A DNA stretch of 64,000 nt from Branchiostoma floridae (taxonomy: Eukaryota > Chordata > Leptocardii > Amphioxiformes > Branchiostomatidae), in NCBI RefSeq assembly GCF_000003815.2, contig NC_049987.1:16259390-16323389 (forward strand), given 5' to 3'. The first letter of the stretch is position 1; each line of letters starts with the position of its first letter. The notes under the pieces are model-generated. The model saw nothing but the letters and a program-made list of their open reading frames with translations. It did not search any database and was not told the DNA's origin. The position numbers and the translations under genes are program-made. Positions 33,801-45,800 of the stretch are shown here, piece after piece.

Positions 33801-36800
33801 GATAATGCTGTCTTCATATATACTTGTACGTTCAGCCTCTTGTCCGAACTCATTTACAGTGTGGATTAAGCAACTTTGAATAAAATGATATATCTAACAC
33901 CATGAAAAGGATCATTATAGGATATAAGCACAACGTCACACACCAAAGGAGACAGAACAACCAACATATACCAGACCGACGTCACAGACTATGTTACCTA
34001 CGGTCACTTGTTTTGGTTTCCCATTAGATTCCAAACTTAGACGAGCATCCTAATGTGAAAATTTACGCCACTTTCCCAATACTTTGTCGCAGCCCACACG
34101 AGTAAGATAATTGCAATAGTCAATCAATTTGTTGACCCTACCTTTACATCGTCCAGAGCAATCCCGCTCCAAGGCCCTACAGATCCGATGACTACCTCAG
34201 ACACGTGTTCTACAGCTGTGAAGTAGAACACGTGCTTGTGCCACGTGATGTTCCTGTCCACGTGTAGCTCCACCCCTTCCAGGTGGGACGGGCGCTGATA
34301 CAGTTTAAACACGCGGTGCATGCCGGGACTGATCACGTACCCCTCCTGTGCCACCACTGGTGTGTTGGAGGGGAAGATGGGAGAGGCGTGAAGCGTCAGG
34401 CGGTATCTCTCACCAGGACTGGTCGGGATGAGCTGTGAGATGGACCCGTGCAGGAGGAGGTAGGAAACTCCGTGGTGAGACACAGCCGTGGACGGGGACA
34501 TCACGGCCGCTACACCGGAGATGTTCCAGTGGGTTGACTTGTCGTTGTCTGCTGTCAAGTTGGTGTTACTTACAATGTCGTCGTCTGATGTAAGACTTGA
34601 ATTACTGTCACTTTCGTTATCTGTTGCTGAAATGATGGCGTTTCCAGCACTTCCATGGTCTGTTGTAAGGTTGGTGTTTGCAGAACTCTGAACAAGCCGG
34701 AAGAATAAAGTGTTATCGTAATATATTGGCACTAAGAATATTACTAGATGTTTCATCATAGCAATTTTGTTGCTGCAAAACATGACTGCTAACTGAATCT
34801 GTCCGTCAAGGTTTAAAGCTTGTAGAATCCTGGTCTTTACTCTAACAAATTCTTAGGCTTCGTACTTTCTACACTCCCGAAGCAAATTCTCATGACCATA
34901 TACATTTACTATAACTTTCATTTTTCTATACTTCATACTTATACTGTAACGGGTGCCGTCTGACTTCATCGACTTACGCTCATTCATTGTTTATTAATGA
35001 CTGTGCTTTTATCTTATATCATTGATAAATCTAAATCATGCATCACTGACCTGAACATTTTCGAATGACGGGTTACCGAGCACGTTTGTTCCGAAATCAA
35101 ACTTGTTCAACACTGCCGGCGGAGTGGTGTCCACCAGTATCCCATCAGACATTGCGGGTGATGACGTCAGCCCCGCAGCATCCACAGCGTACACGGTAGA
35201 ATAGTATGTTGTACCTGAAGAAAAAATTAACTCGGTTGACTACTTTGAAATACTCTTTTATGTGTTCACCTCAAGTCTTCCTATAAATCGAATACCTCAT
35301 ACCGCTGTAAATTATTATAGTTACTGAATGTCCTCTCCCTTGTCTTATCAGGCGTAATGACAGTTGATGCTCCACAATTGATGTAAAATACCTTCCTAGA
35401 GAGATAAACTGTCTATTAACTATACCGCACTACTACTACGCAGCAAGAGGGCATTGGTCTGTGCAATGCTAAAGTGCCTAAAACAGCACTCGGGCCCAAA
35501 TAGTCAGAACTCTTCATTCACATTCTTCAAAAGAATCTTGCGTCCAAAATCAATTCTGACATTGTCAAATATCGCTAGCTCGGATACACAATACGCTATC
35601 AAACAGTTATCAAATATTACTGGATTTATGATGATGTTTTGTCATATATGATAGACTATACTGGACCGAAACGTTCCTACCAGTTGCAAGTGCAGGTGAA
35701 ATTTCTTTCACTTCCGCCAGACTTAGTCCCACATCTGTACAAGTCAGGATATCGTCAGTCCCAGGCGTGGAACCCACACACCACACATAGTGGTGGATGT
35801 ACGACTGGAGGTCGGAGAAACCGTGCCAACTAGCGGCCACGTGAGAACTGCAGTTCTGGTAGTCCATGTCGTGAATGTCCAATCCGTCATAAACTACTCC
35901 TGCTGACGGAGGCTCAGTGTCGACCTAGCGGAAAAGTAACAAAAAATACAATGCATTTTTTTCCTTTAGATTACTTAAAACCGTTGCATTTACGGCTTTG
36001 GTTTCTGTAATGTCTTGCTGCAGCAATAGACAGGGCGGGACTCACCTCAAATTAGCAAATAGACGTAATATCTGTACTGCCATCCATAAATGTCTTCTTA
36101 GCGCGACGTAGGCCATAAGAGCAATGATTTTTCTCAACAGCGTTTACTCTTGTTATCTAGCTATGTCTAAAAGTAGTGATGAGCGACAAAGACTAGATAT
36201 CATATATATCACAATACATGCACTGTATATGTGGCTTCGGATAGACGAGTGGCCATTCTTGTGTAAGTGCTGATCGAAAGGTCACGTCTTCGATGTTGGG
36301 TATTTAAGTTGGAAGTTTTGTCTTTGGGAAAGGCACTTTAAACGACCCTTTTTACTCTACCTAGGTGAGAAAATGGGTACCTGACTTCGGTTGGGGAGGT
36401 AAATGCCAGTGGATGAGATCGGTACAGTGTCCTAGACACATTGCCCGCATGACCTCATAAAGGCTATGGACTACTTGAATATTTCTGCTACATATTTACC
36501 ACCTGACGTCAAAGTCAATACTAACCAGAAAGCCGTCAGAGCTGACTGTAGTGTGTAAGCCGGCATGACTGTAGGCTCGGACGTTACTGAAGTACTTCAC
36601 ACCGGACTGTAGCGTCACACCGTCTATCAGAACTTCACTCGTGGTGTCAGACAGGTTATAACTGATGTAGGGAACAATGTCCTCTCCTGTAAAGTGTGAA
36701 ATAGATATCTACGGTGGAAACAGCGGCTTTGAAGTTGCATGTCAAGAGCTGCAGAAGTACTCAATGTTACAGCTAACAGGTTGGATTGATGTCTTCAGCA

Positions 36801-39800
36801 CATTGCAACATGTTAAAACCGGATTTTTAGAACTAAGGGTTCAAATTTAAAGCTGTCAAAGCCTACAAGGCCTGAATTTACAAGCTCTCTTAGCAGTTTT
36901 GACACTGGTATATCCTTTCCTCCTGTGCTGTCACACTGTGCTGTCACATTTCCACAAAGGGGCCCGGCCGGAGAGATTTGGGGAACGAAAAGTACGACAA
37001 CAAAAACACAATACCTACCAAAAAAATTCAACAACATGCCTTCTGCATATTAATTGGCATAAACTTTAATTTTCGTTTCCGCAAAAAGCCCGGCCGGGTC
37101 CCGGGTAGGAAAGGTGACGTAGACTTTAAGAAATATTCAGAATGTTATATATTCTTTTATCATACGACCAGTTACTACAATATGCTTAAAACAGCGACAG
37201 TTTTCAAAGGTTTAAACTCGTACCCCGATGTCTAGCAGCACATCTTGTTCACTGAGAATGTATGACCTAGTCTCGCGAGAGAACGAGACTAGGTCCGAGA
37301 CTTGCGTAGATCTAGGTGAACAAGCTGTGCAACTAGACATCAATAATTTTAAGTTTAACCTTTAAAAACCGTTACTGTTTTAAGAATATTCTAGTAACTG
37401 GTCGTATAATTACTGAATATATAACATTCTGAATATTTGTTAAGGCCTACGTCACATTTCCTACCTGTAGGTGAGAAAAATTTCATTTGTAATTTTTATT
37501 AATTGATCGCAAACTTTATCTGTCTTGGTGCGGCCCGTTTGCACTTTGACCCGGAACACGTGAGAGTGACGTCACTCGAGTTTTACTGGGCAGGCGGGTT
37601 GCACGGTTTTGCTCCGCTCTCCCTTTTCAAAGTTTGTGTGTCGGATGTGCTGATATGGAGTCAGAGGGGGTCGTCTGTCAAGAGTGCCAAGATGAAAGGG
37701 AAACACGTCTCTTCAAAGCGGTCCGTGTCACGCCGGCGCTGTGATAGCTATGATTCGGACACTTCTGGCATGTCTGATGATTCCCGCTCGCGTTCTACCA
37801 AGCGCCGCCGACGCCGGGCAGGTAAGAGCGGTCGAAACCGTACTATTGATGATTCGGGTACAAGTCGTGTCAAACTTGATTGGCCACAGCACAGAGTGCA
37901 CTTCCCAGGATATGGGAAGGAAGGGGGCGTGACTTATGATCAGTTATCCTTGCCCATGTTTGTACACGGCTTTCTGAAGAATGTCCTTTATTCGGAGCGG
38001 GTTTCGGTTGACGCGGAGCATAAGTTGGTTCATCTAGTAGATCTTATGTTCGATGCTGTGTACTATAACTGGGAGTTAGTTCGGGAGGTCCACGCATCCT
38101 TACTGTACGGGATAGAATATGGTTCGCTCACGTGGCGTAGCCGCGGTACCTTTGATGCCATCAGAGAGAGACACTACCGGACACAAGCTGGCGTCGCTCG
38201 TGGCAACGCGTCGTCATCGAGGGCGGGTCCTGTCAAGGAAGCTCGTGTGGCGGGAAGCAGGCCGCGGTATTGTGGCGGGTTTCAGTCCGGCAACTGTTCC
38301 CTACAACCCGGCCATTGGAGTCCACGGTGGAACGCCCCAATGCTACACGTCTGTAGTGCGTGCTTGGTAGTACGGGGCATACAGGAACCGCATTCGAGTC
38401 AAGATTGCCAGTACAACCCCCGGCCATTTGGCGGCTCAACAGACAGAACAAACCATAACTCCAGAGAACCCGCCCACCTCTCCCAGGGACTCGGTCCTTC
38501 ACGCGGACTTTCACAAGATGATCAAGTTACATGAAGAGTTTGCGACACACGGTAATCTTCACAATTCTATCAGTACTAGTGAAATCAAAGCTGAAAGTAT
38601 ATACTTGGAGAACGTTACTCGAGAATTATGAACACAGACATATTGTAATAGTTGATTTTTTTTGGAATTCGCATTTTATATGGCCCGTGTTTACGTGTTG
38701 AACTCGGACGTGATCGGGATCCACAACACTGTGCTAATTATATTGTGATAACATGGCCTGACGTGTGTTTACTTGTTAAACTCGGACGTGATCGGGATCT
38801 ACAACACTGTGCTAATTATATTGTGATAACATGGCCTGACGTGTGTTTACGTGTTGAACTCGGACGTGATCGGGTTCTCCAACACTGTGCTAGTTATACC
38901 GTGATAACCTGGCCTGACGTGTGCTTGTAAACGTGTTAAACTCTGACGTGATCGGGATCTACAACACTGTGCTAGTTATACCGTGATAACCTGGTCTAAC
39001 GTGTGTTTACGTGTTGAACTCGGACGTGATCGGGATCTACAACACTGTGCTAGTTATACCGTGATTACCTGGCCTGACGTGTGTTTACGTGTTGAACTCG
39101 GGCGTGATCGGGATCTACAACACTGTGCTAGTTATACTGTGATAACCTGGCCTGACATGTGTTTATGTGTTGACCCCGGGCGTGAACGGGATCTACAACA
39201 CTGTGCTAGTTTTACCGTGATAACCTGGTCTGACGTGTGTTTACGTGTTGAACTCGGACGTGATCGGGTTCTCCAACACTGTGCTAGTTATACCGTGATA
39301 ACCTGGCCTGACGTGTGCTTGTAAACGTGTTAAACTCTGACGTGATCGGGATCTACAACACTGTGCTAGTTATACCGTGATAACCTGGTCTGACGTGTGT
39401 TTACGTGTTGAACTCGGACGTGATCGGGATCTACAACACTGTGCTAGTTATACCGTGATTACCTGGCCTGACGTGTGTTTACGTGTTGAACTCGGGCGTG
39501 ATCGGGATCTACAACACTGTGCTAGTTATACTGTGATAACCTGGCCTGACATGTGTTTATGTGTTGACCCCGGGCGTGAACGGGATCTACAACACTGTGC
39601 TAGTTTTACCGTGATAACCTGGCTTGAAGTGTGTTTACGTGTTGAACTCGGGCGTGATCGGGATCTACAACACTGTGCTAGTTATAGCGTGATAACCTGG
39701 TCTGATGTGTGTTTACGTGTTGAACTCGGACGTGATCGGGATCTACAGCACTATGCTAATTATACCGTGATACCATGGCCTGACGCATGGTTGTAAACAT

Positions 39801-42800
39801 GTGGAACTCGGATGTGATTTGAATCTGCAACACTGTGCCAGGGAGCTGTGGTTGTTGGCAGCCACATCTGCGTTCCAGGTTAATATCACACATATCTAAG
39901 GCAGTCATGACCGACTTGCAGATCACCTTTCCCGATGGCATCTTTCGGATTATCATTCTGAGCAGTTTGACCAGCTCGCTTGGCTTCGGACTACAGTTGA
40001 CATTCCGGTATTCCAGGAGGACTCTATCTTGGATTGCCCTTATTAATAGAATAGGTTTAATGTTTGTTTATTTTGTTGTGTTTATGGTTTATGCCAGCTC
40101 AAATTGAGCTTGGACTACTATGTGTCAGTAGGGCTTGAGAAAGAAACGGGACATACGCCTCGCCAGAAGCTGCCTTTCACACCGGAAGTCTTACTTAGGA
40201 TTCAAGTGCACTTAGATACCTCGGACTCATTTAGGCGACCACATTGACAGTGATATTAAGTTTCCTTATGTTTCAGCGAAAATCTTACTTTGTGTCTAAA
40301 TACGGTTTTGACCTTAAAGCAATTCACTCTACATACATGGTTTCGCAGTAAACAGAATTTGCTGATCAGAGCCAGGTGGTCTAAGACTTTACAATGTGCA
40401 GAAAGAGTATTGTACGTTCCAGTAATGAATATCAAGATTCTCCGATTTGTCCGGTATCAATATGGTGTAACATGGCGATCGGCATTCTAAGGATTATTTA
40501 CTGTATTTACAAGTTCCATTGAGTACCACGTTAGGTTTTGTTCTAGATTAGAATGTTAAAGCATATTCATAAGTTGACGACATTAGTCTGTATTTGAGAG
40601 TTCCCTGAGTTACTAGGTTACGTTTGTGTTATAGAACGTTAATGCATATCCAGAGGATGAAGATGTCTCAGTAGCGTCGTTGAAGGCATTGCAGTGTTTT
40701 TTAGAGTAACAGTTTAGAGTATTAATAGTTTGGTAATATGTTCATAGGTAGTGGGGTGGTGGTGTCTTCTTTTTTATTCATGTTTAGGTATTTTTATGAT
40801 TTTGTTTCTTTTCTTTTAACGGTTTGGCCTTTTGTTTTTGGTGTTTTTCTGCGAAAAAGTTTTTCTTGATTAAACTTTTTCCTTTTTCTGCCAAACCGTG
40901 TCTTTGTTTGAGTTTGTTCGATAATTTGTGTGTTTATGCCTTTAAAAAAGAATATTCTAGTAACTGTATTCATACGTGACTGATGAACCTCTACAACGTT
41001 ATAATACAATCATGCATTTTAACGTTGTTCTATTCCTCTACAAAAGCACCTACGTCTAGGGAAACTGCTCAATGACACTTGGAAGTACGCAACTCCAACT
41101 TCCGGTTCGTTGAACACATTCTTCCACCCTGCAGCCACACGGGAGGTGTCCGTCGTAAAATCCATGTCCTCGGTATAACCTACGTTTGGGATGTCTTCTA
41201 CCTACAGAACATCAACAGTACAAAATAGGATGCCATTCTATGTGTAGTATGCAAGTAAGTTAAGTAATAAAGATTTCAAAATTGTTTCTTTTCAATGTAA
41301 AGCATTTTCTCACGTATGGTCTGGAGTATTTCGGTTATGATTCACATTATAAATGGAGAAAGATAAATTTTTTGTAATCTAACTCTTTATCAACTGCTTA
41401 TGAAATTTGGTGTTTACTATTTCCCACGCGTGGATACATATCTGTCTCCTTTCAAAAGATATAAACTACAACCTACACCCCACCTTCTTTGATTTGGACA
41501 CAGCTGGAGGTGTAAAGTCTGTCATGACGCCGTCTGAGTGGAAGTCCAGATATACGTCACTGCTGTACCAGGCTCGCACGTGGAACACGTATCTGATGTG
41601 GGGTTTTAATTGTGCTGAAAACAAAAGGCGTGACTGCATGAAATGTAAGTAGATACACGTTTAACACAATCATACCAGTATTATCAATAACGCACGCAGT
41701 GAGAAGAGGGATCATGATATGAACAGTACAACTATTGATGATATTGCAAAAGCAAATCTAAACATTCCTTGGTAAATTTGTTTACATTTACTGTAACTTA
41801 CGTCTGTCCCGCCTGATGCTCAGCACGGCTGACGTTCTCAGCCCCACGTCGTACCAGATCCTGTCTTTATTTATATCAAACACCCCGGTACCTGCTGCCT
41901 TACCCTCCTGTCCGGCACTCCACTCATACCTGATAACATATTCATTTCAACATATAAGCATCAAACTTTTACCCAGTCTAAGTAACGTTAGCTATAAGTA
42001 AAACCTTCTCTTATAATGGACATAAGAGTCTTTTAATGGACATAAGAGTGCATTGACACCGGTGACGATTAATTCTGACCAATCAGAAGGAGCGATGCAC
42101 ACCGGGCACACACAGAAATCTATAGTCACGGCGTCATAACCAGCATGGAATTGGGCCTTCTGATTGGTCCATGGTGCCTGGCTATATGATAACGTGCCTT
42201 ACAAAATACAGCTGCTGTCTAGTTACCTTAAAGGCTGCCATAGATCCTACCTAGCCAGTGTTAATTTCTGACACAGCCTGTTTGAAAGGACTGCAACATA
42301 CGAGGGTTGATCAATAAGTCCTCGGCCTCACCCAGAAATAATAAGCACAACTCAGATGTCGAAGCACATCAATATCCTCCAAATTTCAAATCATTGCAGT
42401 CAGTACTTTCCAGGCATTCGTTTTTTGAAAATTAGAAGGTAAGTGGCGGGAAAAAACAAGGGTAAATTGTGATCAGACATTTGTGGGTCGAGTTCCCCAT
42501 GTCGTAAATTCTTTGTCATTAACAAAAGACATTGTCAAAATGTTTGATAATGATTCTCTTCCTATTCCAAGCAGAAAAAAGTGGGTGTCTAACTTCCAGC
42601 AGCGCAAGTTGACCCGCACACCTCAGGTCGCAGCTCAATTGTCCACGTTTTTTCCCTTCTCCCTTACATAAGGTTACTGGGTGTCGCCTGATTACAATAA
42701 TATGAATATTGGTACACATTCATATAAGACTTTGTACTTGACATTTATGCTTCGAAATATGAGTTGTGCTTATTATTTCTTGGTGAGGCCGAGAACTTAT

Positions 42801-45800
42801 TGATCACCCTGTACAAACGTACGAAGGCCTGTGTCAAATTTTAAAGTGTTGCTACCTTTGAACCGCTATACCTCCCGGGAATGTTTCCCATCTTGCGGCA
42901 AGAGTGCATTGGGACAGTGTGACGCCGGTGTCTGGTGCTGCCTGACTGCGCAAGTCCGTCAAGTCGTACACAAGAACCCTGTGATACTCTGTACGGTCTG
43001 AAGAGGATAGAAATTGTGTCAAATATCTGTTGAGACGCCTGAGTTAGAATGTACCGTACATATGACTTTAAAAACGTTAGTACAGCATGTATTAGAAATA
43101 CACTCGGTAAGCAATTAAATATGCTGCGATCTGGTGGAATCTGTGATCGTTATAGATCTACTGGTGGATCCCGATCGGAGTCTCTGTTGTCATACACTTA
43201 ATCAGAACTCTCTAGCGTGGTAGCTAATTTACAAATAAATGCTAAATTTCAAGTCTATCCATTGATGTAAATCATATAAAGTGACATGAATCGAAGTGAA
43301 GAAAATCTTTTTAAGGGATATCTCTAAATTTAGTTACCGAGCAGGGTCTCTACCAGTGGAATAGGATATTCCGTCAGGTAGCAATCTTTACCATGATATT
43401 TATCAAGATACAGTTTCATAATCGACAGCATTTCCAAGACATATCAGGACTTAAGGTGGTATCTCACTGCACTTGCGTTAAGCTTGCGTCACTGCGGGGT
43501 TCGAAAGATAATTCAAGACATGAAGAACGAAATTTCCTTATTTTTGTGTATTTTGTCGTCTTCTAAATCATACTTTTACGTATCACGCAATATCTAAATT
43601 GTAAAAAAAAATCGAAGAAAATAACAAAACAGTGCCGCAGTGAAAGAAACCCATAGTGGCGCAAGCTTGACGCAAGTGCAGTGAGATACCACCTTAAGTC
43701 AAAACGTATAGCCGACATCAGTTAGCGTGGCAGTTATCGGCCTTTCTAATCGAAGGTATTGTTACTCACGAAGCATGAAAATCGAGTGAGTAACATTGGG
43801 TGCAAGAATTAACGCGTCATGATATACACAGAAAGGTGTTTACAAAACTAACCTGCGACGTTTTGGCATCCGGTGAGAAGTGGATCACATTTCTGGTTCT
43901 GTGGTGCGCATGTGCAGTCGCCCTCACAAGAGTGTGCGTCACATCGTCTGACCAATGACAGGAGGCCGCTGTGCGGGTTGGACGGAACCACTTCCAGAGC
44001 TTCATGGGCCACAACGCTCTGCAATCCAACCTATTAACAAGAGAAAAAAAACTGTGCTTCATTCAAAGGTGTCATTTATAACGTTCCACATAAAGCATAA
44101 CATAAACTAAGTCTTACCAATGCAAGCCGTTAAGCAGTCCCACATTTGTAAAATGGCTAATGGATTGTTACAATAAGAAGATAACTGTCAAAGTATAATC
44201 GAGGGGATACAAGGCACCAAACCAAGAGTGGATGTTTTGATGTATGATCAATTTTAGATAAAGGTTGGCGATCAGATCAGCTCTAGTAGTAGTGACAGAT
44301 TTTATCTAAATTTTATCAGATTAAAGGGAACACATCTGTTGACTTTGTAAAATGGATTAAATAAATATAAGATTCTCAATTTTACAAAACAAAACAATAA
44401 CATGCAACATAGCCGCTGCGTTACTTCTCATTACGTAACGTTATACCTTGTTCACGGCCCAAATTGTGACATAGATGTGTTCCCTGTCTATCAAGTTCCG
44501 TGTGAGGTTCACTACAGCGACTTGAACGGCGCCTTCGTCTTCATGGGACGGGCCGTCCTGGTGCGGGAGGACCACACAGTCTATCTGGAGTGATAATTTT
44601 GCCATAAGGTCATAATAGTTAAGACACACAGTGTCACACGTTACATAATAATGTGGCAATACAATACTTATGATATCATCGATAGCAATTGCGTTCATGT
44701 AGCACTATGATTGATTGACATGGTCGGAGGTCATATAGAACAAAAGAGGCCATGTATTTTTGATAGATTTTGGTTAATTTCCATCTCATTTAAGATGTCA
44801 TTGTTAATATCATGGTTTCGTTCGAATTCAATAGAAAAGACATAATTATTGAAAAGCGGTCTGCAGGCCGATTTGAACTTTCATGAATAAACAAAGGTTC
44901 AAACAAACAAACATACAAGTATGAAAAATAAGTTTTTGCTGGAGAGCTGAATGACGTGTCCCTTTAATTTATTTTGTGCCTGTCGCACTTCGAAATATAT
45001 CATAAATTGGTCAATAAAAATTATGGTGCCATATAATGTTGCGATTCAAGTACAAACTTCCCAACAAACTATTAATTAGTTGAGAAACTATTGATGAATT
45101 AAAGTTGAGAAAACTTGCCGTAAGATCTGTCCCACTGAAAGTCGATCCGATGGTGACGTGATATTCCTGGATCCCAGTGTGGATGTCCGTGAAGCCGAGC
45201 CAGGCCAGCCTGACGTGAGGCTGGGAGGTGCCGATCTGTTGGTGGTACGTCATCCAGCCGTCGCGGTGACGCCATAACTGAGCAGCATGGTCGGTCTGTA
45301 CGGCTAACATTCCTACTGTGGGAGGGGTGGAGTCCACCTGGGGAGAAGGGTTTCAACATAACAATGAAGATAACGTAATGGAGATTGTAGTCGCCGGGTC
45401 CCAGTGTGATTTTAATTGCGGGTTAGTTTTAATAATTTGGGCCCCGTCCGTTATCAAAAATAGACCGGTAGCCCCAAGGTTGGTCCACTGGGCTACGTAG
45501 GGGTTGCATTCTATATAACGGAAACAAAACCCATTAACTACCCGACTGGGCCTTTTTGTCCAATTGTGACCGTAGCAATACTCAAGTAATGATTTTAGAA
45601 ATCCATACAATTGCTTGAGTAACTCTTATCTTGCATATCTTATTACCTAGATGTCTAACCATCTACGTTTCCAATATAATGTAGCTGAAGCAACTGGATA
45701 TATTTTGTAAACAGTCAGATGTTTCAGATCAATCCAGCATCCATTCATTTCTCAATCTGATCTACTGTTGTGTAACGAAAGATACTAGCTTGGTATCCAA

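Noticed and set aside
36813-37037. Minus frame of 74 codons as an extra exon of the giant gene
   Set aside because: Exons 38 and 39 join in frame without it, and it lacks the repeat motif.
38690-39841. Possible repetitive protein gene in the 78-bp array
   Set aside because: Three separate open frames are broken by 4-bp inserts, there is no start context, and it is better explained as satellite from retroelement sequence.
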